Assembly (NCBI RefSeq): GCF_014205795.1 | Contig: NZ_JACHCN010000003.1 | Span: forward strand, 97,198-161,197 | From: Rhodanobacter sp. MP7CTX1 | Lineage (GTDB): Bacteria; Pseudomonadota; Gammaproteobacteria; Xanthomonadales; Rhodanobacteraceae | Reading direction: 5' to 3' | Length of the DNA: 64,000 nucleotides | Shown here: positions 28,015 through 37,664 of the stretch, piece by piece | How the letters are laid out: each line of letters begins with the position of its first letter | Numbering within the stretch: the first letter of the stretch is position 1 | The notes under the pieces: model-generated | The model's input: the letters and a program-made list of their open reading frames with translations, nothing else | Told to the model about the DNA's origin: nothing | The model's database searches: none | Made by a program: the position numbers and the translations under genes

Positions 28015-28440
28015 CTATTCGGGTTGCCACGGGTCGTAGCTGCCGAAATGCCACAGGTGGCCCTGCGGATCGCGGCAGCTGTAGCCGGCACCGCCGTAGT
28101 CCTTCTCGGCGTATTCGTCGACGATGACTGCGCCGGCGTCTTTGGCTTGCTGATAGTGTGATTTGCAATTGATGACAACCACGTACGGACACTGTGTTTC
28201 GCGGTCGCCGACCTGGTCGGGTTGAACGATGTGGCGGCCGACTTCCGTGTCGCGTACTTCACCGAGCATGATCATGCCGTCGCCGAAGATCAACTGGGCA
28301 TGGTCCACACCGCCATGTTCGTTTTCATACACGACGTGCTTCGTAAAGCCGAAGGCCTTGCACAACCATTCGATGGCGGCTTGGGCGTCGTGATAGCGCA
28401 GGCAAGGGATGATCGTGCTACCGCGTTGTGCTGAGGACAT
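28015..28440 (-). CDS. VOC family protein (PhnB / glyoxalase-like)
   Basis: 141 residues with VOC modules: STIIPCLRYHDAQAAIEWLCKAFGF and AGYSCRDPQGHLWHFGSYDPW. The second half resembles proteins annotated as glyoxalase or PhnB-like; RDPQGHLW is a common metal-binding strand. Substrate unknown. An AraC regulator gene lies 90 bases upstream on the same strand, a pairing that suggests joint control. Confidence 0.86.
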   Translation of the reverse strand: MSSAQRGSTIIPCLRYHDAQAAIEWLCKAFGFTKHVVYENEHGGVDHAQLIFGDGMIMLGEVRDTEVGRHIVQPDQVGDRETQCPYVVVINCKSHYQQAKDAGAVIVDEYAEKDYGGAGYSCRDPQGHLWHFGSYDPWQPE

Positions 28441-28530
28441 GATGAGGACTCCAAGCGGAGGACAGAGGGTCAGGCTAGCGTCGTGGGATGCCTGCGTCTT
28501 GTAGATTTTCGCGTCTGTGGTTACGTGGGC

Positions 28531-29346
28531 TCAATCAAGCGGCAGATGATTGATATGCGGGCCGCGGCTGGCCATGAAGGCTGACGGGGTCACCCCGGCG
28601 AAGCTGCGGAATTCGTGGCTCAGGTGGGCCTGGTCTGCGTACCCGCAGTCCGCAGCCACGGCGCTCCAGTTCACTGCAGGCTGATAGTGCGCGTGACTGA
28701 TGACCACGCGAAAGCGCATCAACCGCGCATAGTGCTTCGGTTTCATCCCGACCTGATGACTGAACTGCATGGTGAAACGACGATCGGACATGCCGATGGC
28801 ACGAGCTATCAACGGAATGCAGGTTACCTGTGGCACCCGATTCAAGGCCTCGATCGCATGACTGATCGCCGGGTTGATTGCCGGGATGCGCAATCGCCGA
28901 CGCAACCAGCCTTCCAATAACTCCAGCCGTCGCGCGGGTTCCTGGGTTTCGAGCAGGCGCTGGCGCAACCGGTCTGCAGTCACGCCAAACAGGTCGTGCA
29001 GATCGACGTCACGTCCAGCCATACCGGCCAGGTCTTCGGCCGTGAAAGCGTGTACGCCACCGGGGCGAAACACCACGCCCATCACGCGTATCTGTTCGGC
29101 GGTGTCGATGATCTGGCTACGCAACATCGGGCCGCCGAGCACCGCCGCCGCTGAACGCGTGCAGCGGCGCGTGGCGTCATCGGCATACACGCGAGTTTCG
29201 TCTTCGTGCAGGTTGATGATCAGGGCTGCGCCAGGCAGCGGCAGCACGCGTTCATAGTGATGCGCGGGTGCCGGCATGTCCCAGTCCCAGATCTTCTCGA
29301 TCAGCGCATCAAGCGGTGGTGCGGGAATGCTGCAGTGAAATCCCAT
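28531..29346 (-). CDS. AraC family transcriptional regulator
   Basis: 271 residues. The C-terminal pair of helix-turn-helix motifs is clear: CIPLIARAIGMSDRRFTMQFSHQVGMKPKHYARLMRF and WSAVAADCGYADQAHLSHEFRSFAGVTPSAF. The N-terminal 150 residues resemble the DUF6597-type sensor seen in similar regulators (ERVLPLPGAALIINLHED, GVVFRPGGVHAFTAEDLAGM). Probable target is the VOC gene directly downstream. Confidence 0.9.
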   Translation of the reverse strand: MGFHCSIPAPPLDALIEKIWDWDMPAPAHHYERVLPLPGAALIINLHEDETRVYADDATRRCTRSAAAVLGGPMLRSQIIDTAEQIRVMGVVFRPGGVHAFTAEDLAGMAGRDVDLHDLFGVTADRLRQRLLETQEPARRLELLEGWLRRRLRIPAINPAISHAIEALNRVPQVTCIPLIARAIGMSDRRFTMQFSHQVGMKPKHYARLMRFRVVISHAHYQPAVNWSAVAADCGYADQAHLSHEFRSFAGVTPSAFMASRGPHINHLPLD

Positions 29347-29423
29347 CGGCAGGCTCCTGACGATCGGCCTGAGTGTAGAACTACTCTGTCACGTTGTCGC
29401 AAGCATACCCAGCACAGGCGAAC

Positions 29424-31832
29424 TCAATCTCGGTCGTCACTGTTTTCGGAAACCGCCGGCAGGTTGCGCACAATCATGCTTTGCGGGCTCGTCATCGGCA
29501 TCTTCGCAGCGCGCAGGCGGTCGAGCATCTCGAACAGCACATCGCTTTTGACGTTGCTGACGTCACGCGGGCTGACGACGTAGGCGATGCAGCTGAACGT
29601 CATCGATCCGGCGTCGAGATTTTCCAGCTGCACGCTCGGTGCCGGCATGCTCAAGGTTCCCTGGTGGGCGCTCAGTACTTCCAGGAGCAGTTCGCGTGCC
29701 TTGCTCGCGTCGGTATCCACGGGCATCGACAGCTTGATGCTTACGCGCCCCTTGGCATTGTCCAGGGTCACGTTGCGGACATTCTGGGTGATGAACTGCG
29801 AGTTCGGCACGATCATGGTGGAGCGGTCGCCCATCTGGATTTCCGTGGCGCGCACGTTGATCTTGCGGATGTCTCCCTCGACACCACCGATGCTGACCCA
29901 GTCGCCCACCTTCACCGGCCGCTCGGCCAGCAGGATCAGGCCGGAAATGAAGTTCTGCACGATCGCCTGCAGGCCAAAACCAATGCCGACCGAGAGCGCG
30001 CTGGCCATCCAGGTGATGCCCTGCAGATCCACTTTCAGCGCGGCCAGCGACAGCACGAATACCAGCACGCCGCCCACATAGCCGAGCAGGGTGATCACCG
30101 AGTTCTGCATGCCGAGATCAAGCGTGGTTTTCGGCAATAGCTGCTCACTCAACCAGCGCTTGATCACGCGCAATATGATCAGACCGAGCGCGAACACCAG
30201 CACGGCATCGAAGATATCGTTGGGCACGATATTGAGCTTGCCCAGCGATCCGCCCGACAGCAGGCCGCCCACGCGTCCGCCCAGTTCCTGCGGCCCGGCA
30301 CCAAACGGTGCCAGCACGATCGCCACCGCCAGGATCAGCAACATGGTGCGGGTGATGCCGGACAACAGGGTGCCGGTTTGTTCCAGTGCCAGGGGCTTCA
30401 GCCCGAAACTGGCCTGCATCCGCATGCCGGTGCGGCCCTTGGGTGAAAACACCGCGTTGAAGATGTCGTCGACCAGATACATCAACAAGTAGAGCGCCGT
30501 CAGGATCACGCCGACCCAAAGCATCTGTCGCGCGACGAAGAAGGCAAACGCGATGTAGCCCGTCGCAACGCTGAGCAGGACGACTGCGACGCCGACAAAC
30601 GCCGCGCCGATCACCAAGCCCACCCACACCGGGCGCTGTGCAGGTGTTTCCCCGGCGGCCAGCGCGTCGCGTCGCGACTGACCCAGGCGCATCAGTGCGC
30701 TGCCCACCAGCAGGCCGATCAGCACGGCGAGAAACGCACGCGTCGCCACCGTGATCGCCACGCTGGCGCCAATCGCGTTATTGACGCTTTCGACCAGATT
30801 CTCCAGCAGGACGGCTCCGCCGAACAGCCATGGGAATGGGTGTAGCCGCTGCGCTGCATCGTCGGACAGGGCCGGCAGTCGCCATGATGGGCGTTTGGTG
30901 GACAGCATCGCCCGTCCGAGCCCCGCCATGAAGGCAGTAAAGGTCACCACCCGGACGAGCTTTTGCGCCAGTTCGTCCAGGTCCTGGCTCAGCAGGTCGT
31001 TCCAGTTCAGCGCCAGGTAGACGAAATGTGCGGCCAATCCAACTGCCAGCGTGTACGCCAGCGTCACCGCCACCGCCAGCGCACTTCGCCGCAGCGGACC
31101 CTCGGGCATGTGAGCGGTACTTACCCAGACGAGCGTGCGTTCGATCAGCCAGCGCCCCACGCTGACTAGCAGGACAGCAATGATCAGACACAGCACAAGC
31201 GGTGTGCGATTGGGTGGCTGCCAGGCCTGCCGTACGGCGTCCAGCGCATCCTTGCCCAATAGCCCTGCGTGCGCCATGTCGTCGGGAAACGCCTTGGCCG
31301 CATCCGTCCAGAATGCGCCGCTGAAGGGCGTCGCGTTGCGCGAAGCGAGCTGGGTCTGCAACTGGTCGCGGCGCAGGTCGGCGACGTGGGCGGCAAGCTG
31401 GGCTGCTTCGGTGCTCAGCGAGTTGGCCTGCTTGACCTGGCCGCCGAGGTCGCTCAGGTCCTTCCCCAGCTGCTTGCGCTGCGCGCTCAGCTCCGGCGGC
31501 TCAGGTGGCGCACCTTTAACCGGGGCAGGGCCGAGCACATCCAGTCGCGCTTGCAGGCTGGCCGCTTGGGGTGACAGCGTGGAGGCCAGCTGGTCGGCCT
31601 GTTGCTGCACGGCGAGCGCGCTATTGCGCAGGTCGGCCGGTACATCGGTCTTTTTGGTATCCACCGCGGCCTTGATGTCATCCAGCTGCGTCCTTAGTTG
31701 GGTCAGCTTTTGCGCAGGAGTCAGCGCCGCAGTCGCGGCCGCCGCGGTGGCATCTGCGTTGTCTTGCGCCAGGACACTGCCGCTGGACACGGTCAGCAAC
31801 AGGATGAGGAGATAGCGGAGCAGGATAGGCAT
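29424..31832 (-). CDS. Large MscS-type mechanosensitive channel with DUF3772 domain
   Basis: 802 residues. Signal peptide (LLRYLLILLLTVSSGSVLAQ), a periplasmic coiled region (about 25-180, rich in Gln, Asp and Leu: LTQLRTQLDDIKAAVDTK), then about ten membrane segments and a C-terminal MscS domain: GIGFGLQAIVQNFISGLILLAERPVKVGDWVSIGGVEGDI and the beta domain MIVPNSQFITQNVRN. The layout fits the YbiO/DUF3772 group that opens on osmotic downshift. Convergent to nothing on its left except the AraC gene start region; divergent from an ABC exporter gene. Confidence 0.93.
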   Translation of the reverse strand: MPILLRYLLILLLTVSSGSVLAQDNADATAAAATAALTPAQKLTQLRTQLDDIKAAVDTKKTDVPADLRNSALAVQQQADQLASTLSPQAASLQARLDVLGPAPVKGAPPEPPELSAQRKQLGKDLSDLGGQVKQANSLSTEAAQLAAHVADLRRDQLQTQLASRNATPFSGAFWTDAAKAFPDDMAHAGLLGKDALDAVRQAWQPPNRTPLVLCLIIAVLLVSVGRWLIERTLVWVSTAHMPEGPLRRSALAVAVTLAYTLAVGLAAHFVYLALNWNDLLSQDLDELAQKLVRVVTFTAFMAGLGRAMLSTKRPSWRLPALSDDAAQRLHPFPWLFGGAVLLENLVESVNNAIGASVAITVATRAFLAVLIGLLVGSALMRLGQSRRDALAAGETPAQRPVWVGLVIGAAFVGVAVVLLSVATGYIAFAFFVARQMLWVGVILTALYLLMYLVDDIFNAVFSPKGRTGMRMQASFGLKPLALEQTGTLLSGITRTMLLILAVAIVLAPFGAGPQELGGRVGGLLSGGSLGKLNIVPNDIFDAVLVFALGLIILRVIKRWLSEQLLPKTTLDLGMQNSVITLLGYVGGVLVFVLSLAALKVDLQGITWMASALSVGIGFGLQAIVQNFISGLILLAERPVKVGDWVSIGGVEGDIRKINVRATEIQMGDRSTMIVPNSQFITQNVRNVTLDNAKGRVSIKLSMPVDTDASKARELLLEVLSAHQGTLSMPAPSVQLENLDAGSMTFSCIAYVVSPRDVSNVKSDVLFEMLDRLRAAKMPMTSPQSMIVRNLPAVSENSDDRD

Positions 31833-32078
31833 CGGGCGATGATCCCGGCCTCGCCGCGGTGGGTCAATCGAAATGACGTGTGGATCGCTCCGGCTTTGAC
31901 GCGCCGTTCAGGCTGGAGGCCTGCTTCAAGGAAGGCGCGCCCTGCTGATGAGGGACGTGAGTTAGCAACTGCCTGGGCCGATACGACAGGCGGACTGGCT
32001 TGCCTCGTGCTGCTGTATTCACATCCTGGTCGGCGCGCTTCAAGCACAATGCCCGTCTGGATACGATCGGAATGCTGC

Positions 32079-33923
32079 ATGATCTTCCGCTGGTTCGAAT
32101 CCCTTATCGACGCATTCAAAGAGCCGGCGGATGGCATGCCGCCGCAGTCGGTATGGCACTTCTATGTGTTCTACCTGCGCCAGGTGTGGCCGGTGTTTGC
32201 GGCCGCGATCGTGGTGGGTTTTGGCGTGGCCATCGTCGAGGTCTCGCTGTTCGGCTTCATCGGCAGCATCGTCGACATGACCAAGGGCGTGCCGGCGACG
32301 AGCTTCTTTCAGCAGCATGGTCGTGAATTGCTGTGGATGGGCCTTGTTGCGCTGGTGGCGCGGCCAGTGCTGATCGGTCTGCATGATCTGCTGGTGAACC
32401 AGGCGATCACGCCGAACCTGACCAACCGCATCCGTTGGCAGAACCATCGCTATGTGATGCGTCAAAGTTTGAGCTTCTTCCAGAACGACTATGCCGGTCG
32501 CATCGCGAACCGCATCATGCAGACCTCCGGTGCGCTGCGCGAGTCGGCTGTGCAGATCATCGATGCGCTCTGGTACGTGACGATCTATACCGGTAGCGCG
32601 ATTGTGTTGTTCGCCAAGGCGGATTTCTGGCTGGCTGCGCCGCTGGTGCTATGGCTGTTCGCTTATGTGGGCACCCTGAGGTATTTCGTGCCGCGCATCA
32701 AGGAACGTTCGTGGCGGCAGTCGGAGGCGCGATCCAAGCTGATGGGCCGCATTGTCGATGGCTACAGCAACATCCTCACGCTCAAGCTGTTCGCACACAC
32801 GCGTCGCGAAGAAGCTTACGTGGCGGATGCCATGAACGAGCAGATCCAGCGCATGCGCCAGATGACCCGGCTGACCACGGCCATGGATCTCAGCGTCACC
32901 ACGCTCAATGGGTTTCTTATCGTAGGCACTTCCGCTCTGGCGATCTGGCTGTGGAGCCAGGGCAAAGTGACAGTGGGCGCGATCGCGCTGTCGACCGGGC
33001 TGGTGATCCGCATCAACAACATGTCCGGGTGGATCATGTGGGTGGTCAACGGCATCTTCGAAAATGTCGGCACCGTGCAGGACGGCATCACGACGGTCTC
33101 GCAACCGCGCACCGTGCAGGACCACGAGGGCGCGATGCCGCTGGAAGTGACCAACGGCGCCGTGCGTTTCGAGCACATCCACTTCCACTACGGCAAGCAG
33201 GGTGGCGTGATCGCCGGGCTTGATCTGGCCGTTCGCGCAGGCGAAAAGATCGGCGTGGTTGGTCCATCCGGTGCCGGCAAGTCGACACTGGTCAACGTGC
33301 TGTTGCGACTGTACGACCTCGAAGGCGGCCGCATCCTGATCGACGGCCACGACATCGCCCAGGTGGCACAGGAAAGCCTGCGCTCGCAAATTGGTGTCGT
33401 GACGCAGGACACCTCACTTCTGCATCGCTCGATTCGCGACAACCTGCTGTATGGCCGTCCGGATGCCAGCGAGGCGCAAATTTTGCAGGCTGTTCGCAAG
33501 GCGCGCGCCGACGAGTTCATTCCTCAGCTGAGTGATGGCGAAGGTCGTCGAGGCTATGACGCGCTGGTCGGCGAGCGTGGCGTGAAACTCAGCGGTGGCC
33601 AGCGCCAGCGCATCGCGATTGCGCGCGTGCTGCTGAAGGACGCACCGATCCTGGTGCTGGACGAAGCGACTTCGGCGCTCGACTCCGAAGCCGAGGCAGC
33701 CATCCAGGACAGCCTCGACATCCTGATGCAGGGCAAGACGGTGATCGCGATTGCGCACCGCCTGTCCACCATCGCGCGGATGGACAGACTGGTGGTACTC
33801 GACAAGGGCCACATCGTCGAGAGCGGCACGCATGCCGAGCTCATTGCACATGGCGGCCTTTACGCGAGGCTATGGCGGCGGCAGACCGGCGGCTTTGTGG
33901 CGGCGGAGGATGCGCTGGCGTAA
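32079..33923 (+). CDS. ABC exporter, fused membrane and ATPase domains
   Basis: 614 residues, MsbA-like layout: about six membrane segments (to residue 330), then Walker A VVGPSGAGKSTLVNVLLRLYD, Q-loop IGVVTQDTSLLHRSIRDNLLYG, signature VKLSGGQRQRIAIARV, Walker B ILVLDEATSALDSEAEA and His in IAHRLSTIA. It resembles putative multidrug or lipid exporters of the Sav1866 class. The start at 32079 (MIFRWFESLIDAF) gives the expected cytosolic N-terminus; the frame is open further upstream, and an ATG at 32049 cannot be excluded. Confidence 0.92.
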   Translation: MIFRWFESLIDAFKEPADGMPPQSVWHFYVFYLRQVWPVFAAAIVVGFGVAIVEVSLFGFIGSIVDMTKGVPATSFFQQHGRELLWMGLVALVARPVLIGLHDLLVNQAITPNLTNRIRWQNHRYVMRQSLSFFQNDYAGRIANRIMQTSGALRESAVQIIDALWYVTIYTGSAIVLFAKADFWLAAPLVLWLFAYVGTLRYFVPRIKERSWRQSEARSKLMGRIVDGYSNILTLKLFAHTRREEAYVADAMNEQIQRMRQMTRLTTAMDLSVTTLNGFLIVGTSALAIWLWSQGKVTVGAIALSTGLVIRINNMSGWIMWVVNGIFENVGTVQDGITTVSQPRTVQDHEGAMPLEVTNGAVRFEHIHFHYGKQGGVIAGLDLAVRAGEKIGVVGPSGAGKSTLVNVLLRLYDLEGGRILIDGHDIAQVAQESLRSQIGVVTQDTSLLHRSIRDNLLYGRPDASEAQILQAVRKARADEFIPQLSDGEGRRGYDALVGERGVKLSGGQRQRIAIARVLLKDAPILVLDEATSALDSEAEAAIQDSLDILMQGKTVIAIAHRLSTIARMDRLVVLDKGHIVESGTHAELIAHGGLYARLWRRQTGGFVAAEDALA

Positions 33924-33949
33924 AGGATCCGCCAGTGGTGAGGGGTGCA

Positions 33950-34714
33950 TCATCTTGAGGTAGCCAGCAAGTCCCCGAATCGCTCAAGCTCCGCCATTCC
34001 CATGTCTGACACGATTGCAGCTGGCTGCCCACCGAGGCTCACCATTTCCAGCACATAGCCTTGCGATTGGATCGGCTTGTCGAGAGTCGGTGCGATGCTC
34101 TGAGTCAATACGAATACGTCGATCAGATGCTTGCCGTGGCGATAGACGAGTACCGGCACCCGTTCGCTACCAACATAGTCGATGCGACCACCGATGAGCG
34201 CATAGCCCTGGTCGGAAAAATCCTGCACGACGGGTGCGATGGCGATTTTGCCGGCGAACCATGGCTTCACCGTGTGCTGGTCGGTGGAGACCACGTCGAT
34301 CGGTGATGTCGCGGCAAGTGCACGCCAGTGACTGGCAAACAGGTCACGCGTGACCTGAGACTCCGCAAAGGAGGTATTCGATGCGTGGTGCCATGTGGTC
34401 ATGACGGCGCCGCCCGCAACGAAGGCGAGTACCCACGAAGCGGCCAGCGTGAGCCAGCGGGACGGTGTTCGTCGCATGGGTACGGATGTAGCCGGGAGCG
34501 AGGCATGTTTTTGGATGCGTGAACGTAAAGTGTCTGGCGCTTTGTAACGCGGCGCATCCTCGCGCAGTGTCCGGCGCAGTGCGTCCAGCTCGATCAGGGC
34601 GGCGCGGCAATCGCCGCATTCATCGAGATGCGCTTCGAACTCGCGACTGGTGGCACGGTCGAGCTCGCCGTCGAAATAGAGCGGCATCAGGGCCTGAGCG
34701 GTCTTACAGTCCAT
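33950..34714 (-). CDS. Zinc-binding anti-sigma factor, single membrane span
   Basis: 254 residues. The N-terminal anti-sigma zinc motif is Cys3, then His29-x3-Cys33-x2-Cys36 in EAHLDECGDC. One membrane segment (LTLAASWVLAFVAGGAVM) follows near residue 90, then a periplasmic domain of about 150 residues (VVSTDQHTVKPWFAGK, GYALIGGRIDYVGSERVPVLVYRHGKHLIDVFV). It should hold the adjacent ECF sigma factor at the membrane until a periplasmic signal arrives. The start overlaps the sigma gene by 11 bases. Confidence 0.92.
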   Translation of the reverse strand: MDCKTAQALMPLYFDGELDRATSREFEAHLDECGDCRAALIELDALRRTLREDAPRYKAPDTLRSRIQKHASLPATSVPMRRTPSRWLTLAASWVLAFVAGGAVMTTWHHASNTSFAESQVTRDLFASHWRALAATSPIDVVSTDQHTVKPWFAGKIAIAPVVQDFSDQGYALIGGRIDYVGSERVPVLVYRHGKHLIDVFVLTQSIAPTLDKPIQSQGYVLEMVSLGGQPAAIVSDMGMAELERFGDLLATSR

Positions 34715-35258
34715 ACGGAGCCTGCATGTTGACGTTCTCGGCCAATGCCTTTTGCAGCAGTGCGCGTCCGCGAGCCAGGCGCGACATCACGGTACCGATG
34801 GGGGTCTGCAGCACGTCGGCGATCTCCCGATAGGACAACTCTTCAATCTCCCGCAGGATCAGCACTTCGCGGAAATTCTCTGGCAGGTTTTGCAAGTGCT
34901 GAGTGATCAGCTGCTGGCGTTTTGCGCTGTCGACACGATCCTCAACGTCGTCGGCGTCGGTACGCGGCATCCAGTGTTCCGCAGCGTCCGGGTTCTTGTC
35001 GATGGGGACATTGCGCTTTTCCTTGTTGCGTATGGCAAGTCGGGCAAGACAACAATTGCGCACGATGGCAAGCCACCATGCGCGCGCATTGCCACCGGCG
35101 TAGGTGTCGGAAGCTCGCGCGGCGCGCAGGTAGGCATCATGTACGGCATCGGCCGCGTCCTGCTCATTGCCGAGCAACCAGCGGCCGAGGTTGTATGCAG
35201 CGTCAAGATGACGCAAGGCCAGATCGTCGACAAAGGCCTGGTTAGTTGCCGGGCTCAC
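34704..35258 (-). CDS. ECF-type RNA polymerase sigma factor
   Basis: 184 residues. Region 2 shows ALRHLDAAYNLGRWLLGNEQDAADAVHDAYLRA and region 4 LQNLPENFREVLILREIEELSYREIADVLQTPIGTVMSRLARGRALLQ. The start is GTG at 35258, with GAGAG about eight bases upstream; no ATG is available in frame. It overlaps the anti-sigma gene, the classic arrangement. The target promoter motif is not evident. Confidence 0.93.
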   Translation of the reverse strand: MSPATNQAFVDDLALRHLDAAYNLGRWLLGNEQDAADAVHDAYLRAARASDTYAGGNARAWWLAIVRNCCLARLAIRNKEKRNVPIDKNPDAAEHWMPRTDADDVEDRVDSAKRQQLITQHLQNLPENFREVLILREIEELSYREIADVLQTPIGTVMSRLARGRALLQKALAENVNMQAPYGL

Positions 35259-35306
35259 GTGCGGCGCACTCTCATGTCGGGCTCTTACCTTTGAACCGTG
35301 TGTCGG

Positions 35307-35879
35307 TTATACGCGCAACATGCGCTGGATAACACCGTCGCGATCGATAAGCCGATGCTTCAGGGCAGCGCCGATATGGCCAATGACGAGAATACAAAGA
35401 ACCCATACAAGACATACGTGCAAGCTATCGGTAAGCAGGCGCAGCGGCTCGTTCTTGCCGATGAGAATCGGCAGGTAGCCAAGTCCGAAGAAGCTGACCG
35501 GATGTCCTCCCGCCATACGATGCATATAGCCGGTAAGCGGAACGAGCAACATCAACGAGTACAACACCCAATGCAGCGTATGTGCCGCCGTTTGCTGCCA
35601 CGACGCCATGTTGGCAGGCAGCGCGGGTGGCTTGTGCGTGGATCTCCAGATCAGACGAAACACGGCAAGCATGAAAATCAGGCTGCCGATGGAGGCGTGA
35701 TAGAACAACACCGCATCGTGCCCAGGAGCGCTCTTGGGAAAGCTCTCCATATAAATGCCGATGCTGACATTGAGAAAAATCAGCAGCGCGATAAGCCAGT
35801 GCATGGCAATGGCTACTTTCGTATACGACGTCGGTGAGGAGGGGGATATCGAGTAAGACGCTTGAATGGAGATGGCCAT
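35307..35879 (-). CDS. Cytochrome b561
   Basis: 190 residues, four membrane segments with the haem-ligand His residues in the expected places: IAMHWLIALLIF, LFYHASIGSLIFML, HTLHWVLYSLM and LTDSLHVCLVWVLCIL. It is an inner-membrane dihaem b-type cytochrome carrying electrons from quinol. The ECF sigma gene starts 48 bases downstream on the same strand, so cytochrome, sigma and anti-sigma may form one transcript. Confidence 0.92.
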   Translation of the reverse strand: MAISIQASYSISPSSPTSYTKVAIAMHWLIALLIFLNVSIGIYMESFPKSAPGHDAVLFYHASIGSLIFMLAVFRLIWRSTHKPPALPANMASWQQTAAHTLHWVLYSLMLLVPLTGYMHRMAGGHPVSFFGLGYLPILIGKNEPLRLLTDSLHVCLVWVLCILVIGHIGAALKHRLIDRDGVIQRMLRV

Positions 35880-36031
35880 GGCGGAAACCTGTCGGGTGCA
35901 GCACGGGAAGGGTGCCTACGACAGACAAGATCAATCAGCGTCGAGATTTATTCCCGAACAGCGGTGACGACATCCGACTCCCTGCGTACCACTACCGAAA
36001 GGAGTCGCCTGGAACGGGTCTGCCGCGTGAA

Positions 36032-36619
36032 CTAGGGGGCCCGTCTGAAATCCATGGTCCAGTTGATTTCCCAGGTCTTTCCACCATCGGCAGAATAGGC
36101 CTGTTCCCAACGTGCTGTTGTCGATGTGATGTTTGACCAGACGAAGCGCACGCGGACCGGCTTCCCCTTCAGCGTATCGTCGGCATAGAAGGTGCCGACA
36201 CCGTTCACGAAGTGACCTTTGACCGGCGGATCGAGATCGCCGAAGGGGCTGCGACCATCCAGCCACCAGATCGCCCATTGCGCGGTTTTCGGGTCGTATG
36301 AGCGAAGGCCCACGCCTCGATAGGCGCCTTCAGGGGTGTTGAACACGTTGTCGTCAACGTTGGCGTAGCCATCCATCAACTTGCGCATGCTGAGGGTACC
36401 TTCGAACTCATCCCACGCATGGCTATGGGTAAGCCGCCCCTTGAGCTTGCGATGATGGACCTGCCAGTTGCCCACGAGGAAATCGAAATCGTGCAGACCT
36501 GAAAGATTGGCAATCCCCTGCGGGGACTTGGGAGTGTCCTGCGACGCGAATGCAGAAAACCCCAAGCCCAGCATGGCGACGGCCATGACGATGGTGAACA
36601 CAACGCGGAAACGTTTCAT
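36032..36619 (-). CDS. Secreted protein of unknown function (DUF1579-like)
   Basis: 195 residues with a signal peptide (VVFTIVMAVAMLGLGFSAFASQ). The mature part has GLHDFDFLVGNWQVHHRKLKG, LRSYDPKTAQWAIWWLDGRSP and ARWEQAYSADGGKTWEINWTM, the lipocalin-like layout I associate with DUF1579-type proteins. AAGGATCG lies before the ATG at 36619; the open frame beyond that belongs to the upstream gene in a different phase. A likely periplasmic protein, lying between a membrane protein gene and cytochrome b561 on the same strand. Confidence 0.75.
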   Translation of the reverse strand: MKRFRVVFTIVMAVAMLGLGFSAFASQDTPKSPQGIANLSGLHDFDFLVGNWQVHHRKLKGRLTHSHAWDEFEGTLSMRKLMDGYANVDDNVFNTPEGAYRGVGLRSYDPKTAQWAIWWLDGRSPFGDLDPPVKGHFVNGVGTFYADDTLKGKPVRVRFVWSNITSTTARWEQAYSADGGKTWEINWTMDFRRAP

Positions 36620-36672
36620 ATAACGATCCTTCTGCGGTGGTTGACGCTGACAATGCTTTTGGAATGGTCGAT

Positions 36673-37440
36673 CTACTGGCGCTTTGGCCGCGCCAGCGAA
36701 TCCGCCACGACCCAGGCGACGCCGGTCAGGGCGAGGTTCAATGCATTCTCTGACCAGTTCACATGGCTGGAGGGATGGGTCAGGAGCATCGGCAGGTGCA
36801 CCAGCGGGGTGAACGACGCATACATGACGGTGAGCAGGATTGCTCCGAGGCGGGCCTGCACGCCTGTCAGGATCGCAAGGCCCGCTGCGATGTGGCCAAC
36901 CCCGGTGGCATAACCCCAGAACACTTGTGAAGGCGGCAGCCATTGCGGAACCAGCGGGGCGGTCAAGTTCATATAGAAAAAATGCGCTCCGCCGAATAAA
37001 AGCGCACAAACCCCGAACACCAGTTGGCCCAGACGCGTGAGGCGCGTTGCCAGGGCTGCATCGATCCTGGCGTTGGCGGCGTAGATGATCAGCCCGCCCG
37101 CCGCGATAGCCAGCTGCTCGGCGGCGCCGCTGTAGCTGCCGAACTCGGCGTAATGGGCGAGCACCAGGCGGCCATTCATCAGGATGACGACAATGAGCGC
37201 GTAATAGGCGGTGAGCGCCGCTGCGCCCCAAGCCGCGGTCCGGCGCCACTCGACGGCCGCGCCCGCAATGAGCATGAACGCCGCGGCGGCATAGGCCAGC
37301 GCGGTGCGGTCGGGAAAGTTGCTGGATACGGGCTGCCCCAGGTCGAAGTCTTTCCACGCCAGGCTGACCATGCCCAACGCGATCACGCCCAAGCCGTAGA
37401 TGCGCCAGCCAAACGCCATCGTCGCTTTGTCAGTGGTCAT
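36673..37440 (-). CDS. Multi-pass membrane protein, DoxX-like
   Basis: 255 residues with about seven hydrophobic segments. The C-terminal half ([36 protein letters not shown], then GYATGVGHIAAGLAILTG) resembles the DoxX/DoxD-like membrane family. Function unknown. GGCGGAAAAG precedes the ATG at 37440. It is the first of up to five genes on this strand running to the anti-sigma factor. Confidence 0.78.
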   Translation of the reverse strand: MTTDKATMAFGWRIYGLGVIALGMVSLAWKDFDLGQPVSSNFPDRTALAYAAAAFMLIAGAAVEWRRTAAWGAAALTAYYALIVVILMNGRLVLAHYAEFGSYSGAAEQLAIAAGGLIIYAANARIDAALATRLTRLGQLVFGVCALLFGGAHFFYMNLTAPLVPQWLPPSQVFWGYATGVGHIAAGLAILTGVQARLGAILLTVMYASFTPLVHLPMLLTHPSSHVNWSENALNLALTGVAWVVADSLARPKRQ

Positions 37441-37664
37441 GGCTTTTCCGCCTTCAATGGGGGGCGCGACCCGTGTGCTGCAGGGAGCGGTAACCCGTCC
37501 GGATCAAATCCGTCCTTTGGAGCATCCATATATGGACTCTTCCCCATGGCGTTCCCCATCGCTTTGTCGTGCTCGTCGCACTTGGACACTAAGGGTTTTG
37601 TCGACGCCGGTTCGACCGGCATGGCCATTACTCAGCTTGCATCGCCCGCGTGACTGAGGGTACA

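Noticed and set aside
36032-37357. Possible 441-residue fusion of the DUF1579-like and DoxX-like regions
   Set aside because: The upstream part is an off-frame reading of the DoxX-like gene; the signal peptide and ribosome-binding site at 36619 mark the real start.
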